A stretch of DNA of 64,000 nucleotides from Azospirillum sp. RU38E (GTDB taxonomy: Bacteria > Pseudomonadota > Alphaproteobacteria > Azospirillales > Azospirillaceae): contig NZ_FZOI01000019.1 in assembly GCF_900188385.1 (NCBI RefSeq), forward strand, positions 1 through 64,000, written 5' to 3'. How positions within the stretch are numbered: the first letter of the stretch is position 1; every line of letters begins with the position of its first letter. Positions 46,404 through 63,332 of this stretch are shown here, in pieces. The position numbers and the translations under genes are program-made. Below the pieces are notes generated by a model that ran no database searches, was not told the DNA's origin, and worked only from the letters and a program-made list of their open reading frames with translations.

Positions 46404-47843
46404 TCAGCCGGGCATCTCCGCCAGGCCCAAACGCATGTCATGTGAACCGCTCGCCCGATAGCGCCGGCCCGTCAGCGGGCCGATGGCGGCGAGGCAGACA
46501 AACAGCAGCAGAATTTCGAGCGCATAGACGGTGAGATAGCCCGCCGCCCTTGTCACCATCGCCTCACCCAGCGCGCCCTTCAGCGCCAGATTGTTGATGG
46601 CATTCTTGATCACCCCGCCCGCCAGCAGGCTGCATCCCATGGCCGTGGCCTGGACGGCACCCCAGGCCCCCACCACCATGCCACTGTCGGATCGGGCGGA
46701 AATCGCCATCGCCCCCAGCAGGGTGCCGACGGAAAACAGCCCGCCCCCGATCCCCACGCCGGCCGCCCCCGCATAGAACAGGCTGTGCAGTTCCAGCGGT
46801 TCGGCCAGGATGATGGCCGAAAAGGCGGTAATGCCGATCAGCAGGCCGCGCGCGGCGATGCGGTACATCTGCCCACCTGATTGCAGGCTTTTTGCCGCCC
46901 AGATAAAACCGATCATAGCGCCCGCCGCCCACAGGCCGGTCAGCAGCGTTGTCCGCCCCACCGACATGCCGAGAATTTCGCCGCCATAGGGTTCCAGCAG
47001 AATATCCTGCATGGAGAAAGCTGCCGACCCCACCGCCACCGTCAGCAGCAGGCGCAGCGTTCCCGGATCGCCGCGATAACGGCTCAGCGCTTCCCAGAAA
47101 CCGGCGCGGTCGCCCCGGGTCGCCGTGAAGGCCGGGTTGCGCGCCTCCTGCTTCCAGATGGCGATGACATTCAGGGCGATGGTGAAGACCGCCGTGCCCT
47201 GGATCACCTGGATCAGATGCTTGGGCGAGAAATCCACCAGGGCGACGGCATAGAAGGCCGATGCGCCCATCATGCCGACCAGCAGCATGACATAGAGCAG
47301 GGCCACCACACGCGGCCGCTTTTCCGCCGGCACCAGATCGCTGGCCAGCGCCAGACCGGCTGTCTGGGACATATGCATCCCGAACCCGGTCAGCATGAAA
47401 GCCAGACAGGCCCCCACGGCCCCCGCCCATTCCGGCCCCAATGTCTGTGATTGCAGCAGCAACAGGGCAAACGGCATGATGGCCAGCCCACCAAACTGCA
47501 ACAGGCTGCCCAGCCAGACATAGGGCACCCGCCGCCAGCCCAGCACGGACCGGTGCGTATCCGACCGGTAACCGAAGAACAGCCGCAAGGGGGCCGCCAA
47601 CACCGGGATGGCGATGGCGGCAGAGACCAGTTCGACCGGAACCCCCAGTTCAACAATCATCACCCGGTTCAAGGTGCCGTTCAGCAGCACCATCACGCAG
47701 CCAGCCGAAATCTGGAACAAAGCCAGCCGCAGCAGGCGGGCCAGCGGCATTTCCACCGACGCCGCATCCGCGAACGGCATGTAGCGGGTGCCCAGCTTCT
47801 GCCAGAGCCCGATCATTTTGCGGTTGGCGGCGGCGAGCTTCAT
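46404..47843 (-). CDS. lhaA: LhaA, PucC-family light-harvesting assembly transporter
   Basis: The 479-residue major-facilitator-type protein has about twelve helices. It carries the PucC/LhaA signature LNGTLNRVMIVELGVPVELV near residues 53-72 and SDTHRSVLGWRRVPYVWLG shortly after. The location between bchM and puhA is that of lhaA, needed for LH1 assembly. Its ATG overlaps the bchM stop; puhA begins 38 bases downstream. Confidence 0.94.
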   Translation of the reverse strand: MKLAAANRKMIGLWQKLGTRYMPFADAASVEMPLARLLRLALFQISAGCVMVLLNGTLNRVMIVELGVPVELVSAAIAIPVLAAPLRLFFGYRSDTHRSVLGWRRVPYVWLGSLLQFGGLAIMPFALLLLQSQTLGPEWAGAVGACLAFMLTGFGMHMSQTAGLALASDLVPAEKRPRVVALLYVMLLVGMMGASAFYAVALVDFSPKHLIQVIQGTAVFTIALNVIAIWKQEARNPAFTATRGDRAGFWEALSRYRGDPGTLRLLLTVAVGSAAFSMQDILLEPYGGEILGMSVGRTTLLTGLWAAGAMIGFIWAAKSLQSGGQMYRIAARGLLIGITAFSAIILAEPLELHSLFYAGAAGVGIGGGLFSVGTLLGAMAISARSDSGMVVGAWGAVQATAMGCSLLAGGVIKNAINNLALKGALGEAMVTRAAGYLTVYALEILLLFVCLAAIGPLTGRRYRASGSHDMRLGLAEMPG

Positions 47844-48553
47844 GGCCGTGTGACCTCCATCGCCTGGGATTTATAGAACCCGATGGAAACCCGTTCCGTC
47901 CGCCCCACCGACCAGCCCGCCATATCTGGCTGGGCGACAAGCCCTGTGACCAGATCATCCGTATCCACCGGGTAAATCGCGGGGGAGCGGTTGGCGCGCG
48001 GGAAGGCGCGGCCGGCGGCCAGCATGGTGCGCAGGAAGCGCGAACCCGGTGCCAGGGTGAAGGCCAGTTTACGCTCCGTGCGTGCCGCCAACTGTTCCAA
48101 CAGCCGCGTCGCATGGGGGGCGTCGTAATGGATCAGCACATCCATGGCCACCACGGCGTCAAAGCGACCATGGCGGGGGTCCAACATATCACCGCTGGCA
48201 AAGCGCAGCGTGCCGGTACGACCGCCAACCGGGCATTGGTTGGTGGCGCGCTGGCGGGCGAATTCCACCATCTGGGCCGACAGGTCGATGCCCAGCACAT
48301 CCGCGCCGCGATCCGCCAGTTCCAGCGACATCACGCCCGACCCACAGCCGGCATCCAGAATGCGCCAGCCGGTCAAATCCTGCGGCAGCCAGCCCAGCAA
48401 CGTGCGGCGCATCAGGTCGCGGCCCCGGCGCACGGTGGCGCGGATGCCGCTGACCGGCTGTTCCCCCGTCAGTTTCTTCCAGGCATCCAGCGCGGTGCGA
48501 TCGAAATAATGTTCGATCTCCCCAGTCCGGCGTATGTGGTCGACATGTGTCAT
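47840..48553 (-). CDS. bchM: Mg-protoporphyrin IX methyltransferase BchM
   Basis: This 237-residue SAM enzyme begins with RTGEIEHYFDRTALDAW and has the binding motif ILDAGCGSG (residues 65-73). It methylates Mg-protoporphyrin IX on the way to the AcsF substrate. The ATG at 48553 has a GGGGG stretch 8 bases upstream; an ATG at 48568 overlapping the bchL stop (TGATG) is the alternative. Confidence 0.95.
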   Translation of the reverse strand: MTHVDHIRRTGEIEHYFDRTALDAWKKLTGEQPVSGIRATVRRGRDLMRRTLLGWLPQDLTGWRILDAGCGSGVMSLELADRGADVLGIDLSAQMVEFARQRATNQCPVGGRTGTLRFASGDMLDPRHGRFDAVVAMDVLIHYDAPHATRLLEQLAARTERKLAFTLAPGSRFLRTMLAAGRAFPRANRSPAIYPVDTDDLVTGLVAQPDMAGWSVGRTERVSIGFYKSQAMEVTRP

Positions 48554-48567
48554 CGTGGCGGCCCCCA

Positions 48568-56599
<8,032 letters not shown>

Positions 56600-56672
56600 G
56601 CTCTCTCCTTCTCCCCAGACGGGTTCGGCGGGGCTGCGGGGATGGGAAAGAGTACGCTGTCAAAAACCAAAG

Positions 56673-56690
56673 TGTCAATCTTGGTTGACG
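56673..56690. promoter_or_regulatory. PpsR/CrtJ-type box 1 between bchF and ppaA
   Basis: TGT-CAATCTTGGTTG-ACG matches TGT-N12-ACA with one mismatch. It lies 74 bases before the bchF start codon and 136 bases before ppaA. Confidence 0.65.
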
Positions 56691-56706
56691 TAAATTTTTA
56701 TTTACA
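56689..56706. promoter_or_regulatory. PpsR/CrtJ-type box 2 between bchF and ppaA
   Basis: CGT-AAATTTTTATTT-ACA has one mismatch and abuts box 1, sharing two bases. The 16-base offset differs from the 26-base offset of the other pairs, so binding may be of a different kind here. Confidence 0.6.
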
Positions 56707-56825
56707 TTTCTCGTCATGCTGGCCATTCTGAAGCCGCTTGCAAGTGTGCCCAGGGCAGAAACCCTGCCTGCACCTGGCGGCGCGCATTCTCTGGATCGAA
56801 AGGGGGGCGTTTCCGCGAACGGCAC

Positions 56826-57776
56826 ATGACCAGAATATTGAACGCCCCTGACAGAACCTGTCCTGACCGGATGCCCCTGCTGGGCAGGGGCACGCATACC
56901 GGTGTAGCGCTTGCCCCGCATGATCAAGGAGAGTACCTAGCAACAAGCGAACGGGAACGGCTCCGCCGCATCATCCAGGGGACCGTGGCGTCAATGACAG
57001 CCGAAAAGCTGGCAGCGCGGTATGAGATGGGATTGGAGCATGATCGTCGATACGACGCAGCTCTGGCGGAATTCTGCGCCCAGGTGGTGCGCCCCCGGAT
57101 AAGGGCGGCTGCGCTGTACCGGTTCCTGCACAGCGAATTGCCGGGCGATCAGCCGGAAATCGTCAAGGTTCTGTTCATTGAGGCGGTGGCCCGCCAACTG
57201 GGCCGGCAATGGATGCAGGGTGACTGCGGATTCGTGGATGTCACCATCGGTACCGCCCGCTTGCAGGAAATCATCCGCCTGTTATCGTTTGATTTCCGCA
57301 ACCGGCAGCCCCGCAGCTGGGTGCCATTCGTGGTGCTGCTGACCCCGGTGGGGGAACAGCACACGCTGGCCCAGCATATCCTGGGGCTGCTGTTCGATGC
57401 GATGGGCTGGACCAGCCAGATTCTGGAAGGAAAGGCCCTGCAGGGGGCTGGGCTGCGCTCCACCCTCAAACAGGCGGATATCATCTGCATCGGCTGGAGC
57501 AACCAGCGCCTTAAAAAACAATTCCAGGATATTGTCGGGATCATCCGGTCGGTGGAGAGCGGTTCGCGGACACCGATTGTCGCAGGGGGGGCGGCAGCGC
57601 TGGATTCCGTTGATTTTCTGGTGGGCTTGGGGATTGACTGCATATGTGACAGTGTTTATTCCGCTTCACGGATTTGTGAAAAGTTTTACGAACTTGAAGC
57701 CGTCGGTCAGCAAACATCAGCCTCCAGTCAACAGTTCATGGTCAGTTCGGGCGGACCTGATTGGTTGTCCCCATGA
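56826..57776 (+). CDS. ppaA: PpaA/AerR, cobalamin-type antirepressor of PpsR
   Basis: The 316-residue protein has a helical N-terminal half with GDCGFVDVTIGTARLQE. A C-terminal B12-binding-like Rossmann domain contains LLTPVGEQHTLAQHIL with His179 as the likely cobalt ligand. PpaA/AerR proteins bind cobalamin and relieve PpsR/CrtJ repression. The gene overlaps ppsR by four bases, as usual. The ribosome-binding site is poor; an internal start at 56871 could give a shorter form, as reported for AerR. Confidence 0.9.
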   Translation: MTRILNAPDRTCPDRMPLLGRGTHTGVALAPHDQGEYLATSERERLRRIIQGTVASMTAEKLAARYEMGLEHDRRYDAALAEFCAQVVRPRIRAAALYRFLHSELPGDQPEIVKVLFIEAVARQLGRQWMQGDCGFVDVTIGTARLQEIIRLLSFDFRNRQPRSWVPFVVLLTPVGEQHTLAQHILGLLFDAMGWTSQILEGKALQGAGLRSTLKQADIICIGWSNQRLKKQFQDIVGIIRSVESGSRTPIVAGGAAALDSVDFLVGLGIDCICDSVYSASRICEKFYELEAVGQQTSASSQQFMVSSGGPDWLSP

Positions 57777-59209
57777 AGCCCCTAAATGGTAAGAACAGGA
57801 TGCATGGCGTCGAAGTTGCAGCCGGTCTGCTGAAGTCGCTTGATGCCGATGCCATCGTGGCCCTGGTTGGCCTTGGTGCCGATATCGTTATTCTGATGGA
57901 TCAGGATCAGAAGGTCGCGCGCCTGCAATATGCCGATCCTGAAATCGGTTGCTATGGTCTGGCCAAGGCGGTGGGCAAGCGGCTGCAGGATCTGGTGACC
58001 ATCGAATCCGTGCCGAAGGTCGATTCCATGTTGTCGGATGCCGGCACCGCCCGGCACGCGCGCGGCTATCAGATCAACCACGCGTGCGACGGCAAGCCGG
58101 ACCTGCCGGTGCTCTATTCCAGCGTTGCCGTGGCGGGCACGCCCTACACGCTGGTGGTCGGGCAGGAACTGCGCCAGCAGATGCTGGACCAGCAGCGGCT
58201 GGTCCAGACCCAGATGGAGCTGGAGGCCGATTATCGGGAATTGCAGGAGGCGGAAGCGCGTTATCGCACCGCCTTTCGCGTTTCCGCCATTGCCCATGTC
58301 ATGCTGGATGGTGAGCGCAAGACGGTGCTGGACGCCAATGCCGCCGCCATCAGCCTGATCGGCGGCGGCACCACAGCCATCATCGGCAAGCCGTTCCGCG
58401 ACCTGTTCCGCAAGCAGGACCGGGACCTGCTGAGCGATGCCATCGGGGAGGCGCGGCACAGCGCCAGCCCCGTCCGGCTGGATACGCTGAAGACGGTGAA
58501 GGGGGATGCAATCTCCCTCAATCTCCGCTCCTATCGGGAAAATGGCGTCACCAACCTGATCATCTCCGCCTGGGCCAGCGGCGATGCGCTGGAGGCCAAG
58601 CGGCAGCAGGCGGAAAAACCGGGCGCGCGGCCGGCCGACCTGTCCGATGTGCCGGAACCAGCGGTGCAGACCAACGACCACGGCCAGATTCTGGCCGCCA
58701 ACCCCCTGTTCCTTGATCTTGTCCATGCCCCCTCCCTTGGGCAGGTGATCGGCCGCAATCTGGGAACCTGGTTCGCCAAAACCTCGCTGGATCTGCATGT
58801 GCTGGTCTCCCGGCTGGCAGAGGAGCAGATGGTGCGCGGGTTCAGCACGACGCTGACCGACAATCTCAGCGGTGACCGCCCGGTGCTGATTTCGGCCCGG
58901 CGCAACCCGGAAACCAGCCATACCCAGTTGATTTTCGTCACCCAGCCGCCCAGTGCTGAGCGGATTGCCATCCCGTCCCCCGGCACGCCGGAACAGGCCG
59001 ATGGTTTCGCCAACCTTGTCGGCCGGGTGCCGCTGAAGGATCTGGTCCGCGAATCGCTTGAGGTGATCGAGAAGATTTGCATCGAAGCGGCCCTGGATCA
59101 GACCAATAACAACCGGGCATCGGCCGCCGAAATGCTGGGCCTGTCACGCCAGAGCCTCTATATCAAACTGCGCCGGCACGGCCTGGAAGATTACCGCCCA
59201 TCCAACTGA
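57773..59209 (+). CDS. ppsR: PpsR/CrtJ photosynthesis repressor
   Basis: This 478-residue regulator has an N-terminal domain, a Gln-rich helix near LRQQMLDQQRLVQTQMEL, two PAS-like regions and a C-terminal Fis-type helix-turn-helix (SAAEMLGLSRQSLYIKLRRHG). Cys436 in ICIEAALDQ matches the position of the conserved redox cysteine just before the DNA-binding helix; Cys60 and Cys105 are the others in the N-terminal part. It represses bch, crt and puc-type promoters under oxygen through TGT-N12-ACA sites, eight of which lie in the window. Start overlaps ppaA; an ATG at 57800 is possible. Confidence 0.94.
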   Translation: MKPLNGKNRMHGVEVAAGLLKSLDADAIVALVGLGADIVILMDQDQKVARLQYADPEIGCYGLAKAVGKRLQDLVTIESVPKVDSMLSDAGTARHARGYQINHACDGKPDLPVLYSSVAVAGTPYTLVVGQELRQQMLDQQRLVQTQMELEADYRELQEAEARYRTAFRVSAIAHVMLDGERKTVLDANAAAISLIGGGTTAIIGKPFRDLFRKQDRDLLSDAIGEARHSASPVRLDTLKTVKGDAISLNLRSYRENGVTNLIISAWASGDALEAKRQQAEKPGARPADLSDVPEPAVQTNDHGQILAANPLFLDLVHAPSLGQVIGRNLGTWFAKTSLDLHVLVSRLAEEQMVRGFSTTLTDNLSGDRPVLISARRNPETSHTQLIFVTQPPSAERIAIPSPGTPEQADGFANLVGRVPLKDLVRESLEVIEKICIEAALDQTNNNRASAAEMLGLSRQSLYIKLRRHGLEDYRPSN

Positions 59210-59467
59210 TGCTTTCCTTAGAGCCTGTCCAGGAATTTTCACTTCTTTTCCAATATCTTAACCGTCATTCCCGCGAAGGCGGGAATGACGGTAGAGCAAG
59301 GGCAAGGTCTCGAAAGGCAGGATAGCTTTCGGGCCAGACACTGAGAACCACCGCCAACACCCCCTGTCCCGCTGCCCCGCTGCCCCGGCACAGCGGGAAC
59401 GAATAGGCTTTGGTTACACAGACCCTCGCAGCCAGTGTCAACACCGATACGGATTCAAATACATAAG
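59210..59467. other. Intergenic region between ppsR and bchG
   Basis: The whole gap to bchG is 305 bases. It holds a palindrome at 59261-59292, probably terminating ppsR, a CCCCGCTG-type short repeat near 59370, and the PpsR box annotated separately. No small gene is convincing. Confidence 0.5.
59261..59292. terminator. GAAG-loop palindrome after ppsR
   Basis: ACCGTCATTCCCGC-GAAG-GCGGGAATGACGGT is a perfect 14-bp stem with a 4-base loop, 51 bases after the ppsR stop. It is the third member of the dispersed palindrome family seen at 9068 and 40233 and may end ppaA-ppsR transcription. Confidence 0.7.
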
Positions 59468-59485
59468 TGTCAATTCAAATTGACA
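59468..59485. promoter_or_regulatory. PpsR/CrtJ box upstream of bchG
   Basis: TGT-CAATTCAAATTG-ACA is a perfect TGT-N12-ACA palindrome, 29 bases before the bchG start. Only one full site is visible here. Confidence 0.8.
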
Positions 59486-59514
59486 CTCTACTGAGGCGGG
59501 CATAGCATCGCCGC

Positions 59515-60435
59515 ATGGACATCACCCGCACACAGACCTTGCGACGTGACTGGCCGGGCCCCGCTGCGGTGCTCGCGCTGCTGAAGCCCATTACCTGGTT
59601 TCCACCCATGTGGGCCTATGGCTGCGGGGTGATTTCATCGGGTCAGGGGCTGGAGAGTGCGGCCCTTGCCGCGATGCTGGGTATCCTGCTGGCAGGCCCC
59701 CTGCTCTGCGGTACCAGCCAGGCGGTAAATGACTGGTTTGACCGGCATGTCGATGCCATCAACGAACCGGATCGCGTCATCCCGTCCGGCCGAATGCCGG
59801 GGCGCTGGGGGCTTTATATCGCGCTGGCCATGTCGGCCCTGTCGGCGGCGGTGGCGGCCTTGCTGGGGCCGCTGGTGTTCCTGGCGGCGCTGGCCGGGCT
59901 GGCACTGGCCTGGGCCTACAGCGCGCCGCCCTTCCGCTTCAAGCAGAATGGCTGGATCGGCAATGCGGCGGTGGGGCTGAGTTATGAAACCCTGCCCTGG
60001 ATCACCGCCGCCACCGCCATGACCGGCCTGATGCCGGCGCCGGCGGTTCTGCTGGTCGGCCTGCTCTATGGCATCGGCGCCCATGGCATCCTGACGCTGA
60101 ATGATTTCAAATCGATCCGCGGCGACACAGCGATGAAGATCGCCACCCTGCCGGTTCTGCACGGCGCCCCGGCAGCGGCGCGGATCGCCTGCATCATCAT
60201 GGCCCTGCCGCAACTGGCGGTGATCGGGCTTCTGGTCCATTGGTCCCTGCCCTGGCACGCCGGCGGTCTGGCGCTGCTTCTGGCCGTGCAGCTGGCCGCT
60301 ATGCGGCGCTTCCTGGCCGATCCGGTGGGCCGGGCGGTCTGGTATTCCGCCGTCGGTGTCGGTCTCTATGTCATCGGCATGATGCTGGCCGCCTTCGGTC
60401 TGCGTCATGCCGCGCTCGTCACCATTCCGGGTTGA
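59515..60435 (+). CDS. bchG: Bacteriochlorophyll synthase (prenyltransferase) BchG
   Basis: The 306-residue UbiA-type membrane prenyltransferase has the diphosphate-binding motif QAVNDWFDRHVDAINEPDR and the second motif LNDFKSIRGD. It joins bacteriochlorophyllide a to geranylgeranyl or phytyl diphosphate. It has about eight or nine helices. It begins the bchG-PucC-like-bchP-orf99 unit, and the next gene follows by 10 bases. Confidence 0.96.
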   Translation: MDITRTQTLRRDWPGPAAVLALLKPITWFPPMWAYGCGVISSGQGLESAALAAMLGILLAGPLLCGTSQAVNDWFDRHVDAINEPDRVIPSGRMPGRWGLYIALAMSALSAAVAALLGPLVFLAALAGLALAWAYSAPPFRFKQNGWIGNAAVGLSYETLPWITAATAMTGLMPAPAVLLVGLLYGIGAHGILTLNDFKSIRGDTAMKIATLPVLHGAPAAARIACIIMALPQLAVIGLLVHWSLPWHAGGLALLLAVQLAAMRRFLADPVGRAVWYSAVGVGLYVIGMMLAAFGLRHAALVTIPG

Positions 60436-60445
60436 GGAGATTGCC

Positions 60446-61831
60446 ATGAGCATGAGCGCGCCGGCCCTGTCGCCTGACAGGGCCTCCCCGCGGCTTGGGT
60501 TCCGGCCGGGGCTTGGCTGGCTGGATATCCTGCGCCTGGGTCTGGTGCAGGCCGCACTGGGCGCCATCGTGGTCCTGACCAATTCCACCTTGAATCGGGT
60601 GATGATCGTTGAATTGGGGCTGGCCGCCATCATCCCCGGCCTGCTGGTCGGGGTGCATTATGCGGTGCAGATCACCCGCCCGCTCTGGGGGCACCAGTCG
60701 GACACGGGCGGATCTCGCACGCGCTGGATTCTCATCGGCATGGCATTGCTGGCACTGTCCGGCACCATGGCATCGGCCAGCACCCTGCTTTTCGCACAGA
60801 GCCCGGCGCTGGGGCTGATCGTCGCCTTCATCGCCTATATTCTGATCGGTATCGGCATTGGGGCCAGCGGCACCTCCCTGTTGGCGCTGCTGGCCCTGCG
60901 CACGCCGCCGGAACGGCGCGCCACGGCCGCGACAATCACCTGGATGATGATGATCCTGGGGATCATCATCACCTCGATTGTCACCGGCATTGCCCTGGAA
61001 CCCTATTCCCATCTGCGGCTGGTGCAGGTGACGGCGGCCACCGGGGCGGTGGCCTTCGGCCTCACCGGGCTGGCCGTACTGGGTATTGAGCGCAAGCCAG
61101 CCCTCTCCGCCCCCCAGGCGACCGCGGGCACAACTGCCCGCTTCAGTGACAGTTTGCGGGAGGTCTGGCACGATGGGGAGGCACGCCTGTTCACCCTGTT
61201 CATCGCCATGTCGATGCTGGCCTATTCCACCCAGGATTTGATCCTGGAGCCCTTTGCCGGGCTGCTGTTCGGCCTGTCGCCCGGCCAATCCACCCAATTA
61301 TCCGGGATGCAACATGCGGGCGTCTTTGCCGGCATGGCGGTGGTAGGGCTGGGCGGGTTGATCGTCGGCCCCAGGGTGCCCAACCTGTCGCGGATTTTCA
61401 TCATCGCCGGCTGCGTGGGGTCCGCCGCCGCGCTGACGCTGCTCTGCTTGGCGGCTTCCATGGCACCCGATTGGCCGCTGGCCGTGAATATCTTCGGGCT
61501 GGGCTTTGCCAATGGCATGTTCGCAGTGGCCGCCATCGGCACCATGATGGCGCTGGCGGCCCAGGGGCAGACGGGCAATGCCGGGATGCGCATGGGCGTC
61601 TGGGGGGCAGCGCAGGCCATCGCCTTCGGGCTGGGCGGGCTGCTGGGCAGCATCGGCGTGGATATCGGCCGGCGGCTGACCGGTGCCGATGGCAGCGCCT
61701 TTGCCCTGGTTTTCGCGCTGGAAGCCGTGCTGTTCCTGCTTTCTGCTGCCGTGGCCCTGCGCATCGGCCGCGCGGGCAGGCTATCGCACCCACCCGCACC
61801 CCGCCCCCACAGTCTGCAGCCGGCGGAGTGA
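60446..61831 (+). CDS. PucC-family (BCD) transporter between bchG and bchP
   Basis: This 461-residue twelve-helix protein has the family signature LTNSTLNRVMIVELGLAAIIPG near residues 45-66 and the GHQSDTGGSRTRWI loop. It is the homologue found between bchG and bchP in purple bacteria (orf428/bch2 type) and is a paralogue of LhaA. It is thought to aid bacteriochlorophyll handling during complex assembly. GAGGAGA precedes the ATG at 60446; bchP begins 3 bases after its stop. Confidence 0.9.
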   Translation: MSMSAPALSPDRASPRLGFRPGLGWLDILRLGLVQAALGAIVVLTNSTLNRVMIVELGLAAIIPGLLVGVHYAVQITRPLWGHQSDTGGSRTRWILIGMALLALSGTMASASTLLFAQSPALGLIVAFIAYILIGIGIGASGTSLLALLALRTPPERRATAATITWMMMILGIIITSIVTGIALEPYSHLRLVQVTAATGAVAFGLTGLAVLGIERKPALSAPQATAGTTARFSDSLREVWHDGEARLFTLFIAMSMLAYSTQDLILEPFAGLLFGLSPGQSTQLSGMQHAGVFAGMAVVGLGGLIVGPRVPNLSRIFIIAGCVGSAAALTLLCLAASMAPDWPLAVNIFGLGFANGMFAVAAIGTMMALAAQGQTGNAGMRMGVWGAAQAIAFGLGGLLGSIGVDIGRRLTGADGSAFALVFALEAVLFLLSAAVALRIGRAGRLSHPPAPRPHSLQPAE

Positions 61832-61834
61832 TCC

Positions 61835-63049
61835 ATGGCGGAAGCCAGCAAGCTTTATGATGTGGCGGTGATCGGCGGCGGCCCCAGCGGGGCCATGGCC
61901 GCCGAATGGCTGGTCGAAAAAGGCTATCAGGTGCTGCTGGTCGATCCCGGCAACCGGATCAAACCTTGCGGCGGGGCCATTCCATCGCGGACTTTGCGGG
62001 ATTTCGCCATACCGGAGGAGTTGCTGGTGGCCCGCGTGGCGGCCGCCCGCATCATCGCCCCTTCCGGCCGCACGGTGGAGATGCGGATCGGCGATATCGG
62101 CTTTGTCGGCATGGTGGATCGGGCCAGCTTCGACCCTTATCTGCGCCAGCGGGCGGCACAGGCCGGCGCCTGCCTGTTCACCGGCAAGCTGACCGCCCTG
62201 GAGGAGGCGGCCGACCGGACATTGCGGCTGACCCTTGCCGCCAATGACGGTACCAGCAGCAGCCTGCAGGCCCGTTTGGTGATCGGCGCGGATGGTGCCA
62301 ATTCCACCGTGCGCCGACTGATGTTCCCGGCCCGTCAGCGCCCACCCTATGTCTTTGCCTGTCATGACGTGATTGAAAGCCCGACGACAGAAGAAGGTGC
62401 TGCCTTCACCCCGGATCGCTGTGATGTGATCTATGATGGCCGCATTTCCCCGGATTTTTATGGCTGGGTCTTTCCGCATGGCAGGCTCACCTCCGTCGGC
62501 TGCGGATCCGGCGTGAAGGGCCATGATCTGCGCAGGGCGACGGCGGATTTGCGTCAGGCCGCCGGCCTGAGCGGTTGCCGGCTGGTGCGCCGGGAAGGCG
62601 CGCCGTTGCCCCTGAAACCGATGCGGCGCTGGGACAATGGGCGCAATGTGCTGCTGACCGGCGATGCCGCCGGCACCGTGGCACCGGCTTCCGGCGAAGG
62701 CATCCATTATGCCATGCTCTGCGGCCGGCTCTGCGCACAGGCGGTGCATCAATGCCTGGAAACCGGCAAACCATCCGCCTTGCGTCAGGCCCGCCGCAGC
62801 TTCATGCGGGACCATGGCCGGGTGTTCTTCATCCTTGGCCTTTTGCAGGCCGTCTGGTACCGCAACGACCGGTTCCGGGAGAAATTCGTCGCCATGTGCG
62901 CCGACCCCGACGTGCAGCGCCTGACCTGGGAATCCTACCTTAACAAGGCTTTGGTGCGGCGTGATCCGCTGGCCCATCTGCGCGTCTTCTTCAAGGATCT
63001 CCGGGCTTTGCTCGGCATTCCGGCAGGTGGGCATGGCCCTGTTGCTTGA
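61835..63049 (+). CDS. bchP: Geranylgeranyl diphosphate/bacteriochlorophyll reductase BchP
   Basis: The 404-residue flavoprotein has DVAVIGGGPSGAMAAEWL, the KPCGGAIPSR segment, and GDAAGTVAPASGEGIHYAM near the C-terminus. It reduces three double bonds of the geranylgeranyl tail to give phytol. The 3' end overlaps the next small gene by 17 bases. Confidence 0.96.
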   Translation: MAEASKLYDVAVIGGGPSGAMAAEWLVEKGYQVLLVDPGNRIKPCGGAIPSRTLRDFAIPEELLVARVAAARIIAPSGRTVEMRIGDIGFVGMVDRASFDPYLRQRAAQAGACLFTGKLTALEEAADRTLRLTLAANDGTSSSLQARLVIGADGANSTVRRLMFPARQRPPYVFACHDVIESPTTEEGAAFTPDRCDVIYDGRISPDFYGWVFPHGRLTSVGCGSGVKGHDLRRATADLRQAAGLSGCRLVRREGAPLPLKPMRRWDNGRNVLLTGDAAGTVAPASGEGIHYAMLCGRLCAQAVHQCLETGKPSALRQARRSFMRDHGRVFFILGLLQAVWYRNDRFREKFVAMCADPDVQRLTWESYLNKALVRRDPLAHLRVFFKDLRALLGIPAGGHGPVA

Positions 63050-63332
63050 CGGGTTGGCCAATGGCTGGATCAGCCTGTTCGCCATCCTGGTCCTGTGGGT
63101 GGAGACGGCGGCCCTCTCCCTGCTCTCCCCACAGCGATGGCGGCGCTTCCGCGCGCTCTGCCCCAATGCCCTTTCCGGTACCTGCCTTCTTTGCGCCCTG
63201 GGGCTGGCCCTGCGCGGTCAGGGCCCTATATGGATTTTGGCCCTGCTGGCGGCGTCGCTGGTCGCCCACGCGGCCGACATTCTGATGCGCCGCCAGGATC
63301 AGGGCCGGCTGTTCAGCCGGAGCACGGAGTAA
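63033..63332 (+). CDS. 99-residue membrane protein downstream of bchP
   Basis: I do not recognise this protein. It has three predicted helices (WISLFAILVLWVETAALSLL, LSGTCLLCALGLAL and IWILALLAASLVAHAADIL) with a basic loop RWRRFRALCPN between the first two. The ATG at 63033 lies inside the end of bchP with AGGTGGG before it. Its last 34 bases overlap the convergent tspO 3' end. Position suggests an accessory role in pigment or photosystem assembly, unproven. Confidence 0.75.
   Translation: MALLLDGLANGWISLFAILVLWVETAALSLLSPQRWRRFRALCPNALSGTCLLCALGLALRGQGPIWILALLAASLVAHAADILMRRQDQGRLFSRSTE

Noticed and set aside
62961-63032. Longer start for the 99-codon gene after bchP
   Set aside because: The extra codons lie within bchP and give a Ser/Arg-rich stretch; the ATG at 63033 has its own ribosome-binding site.
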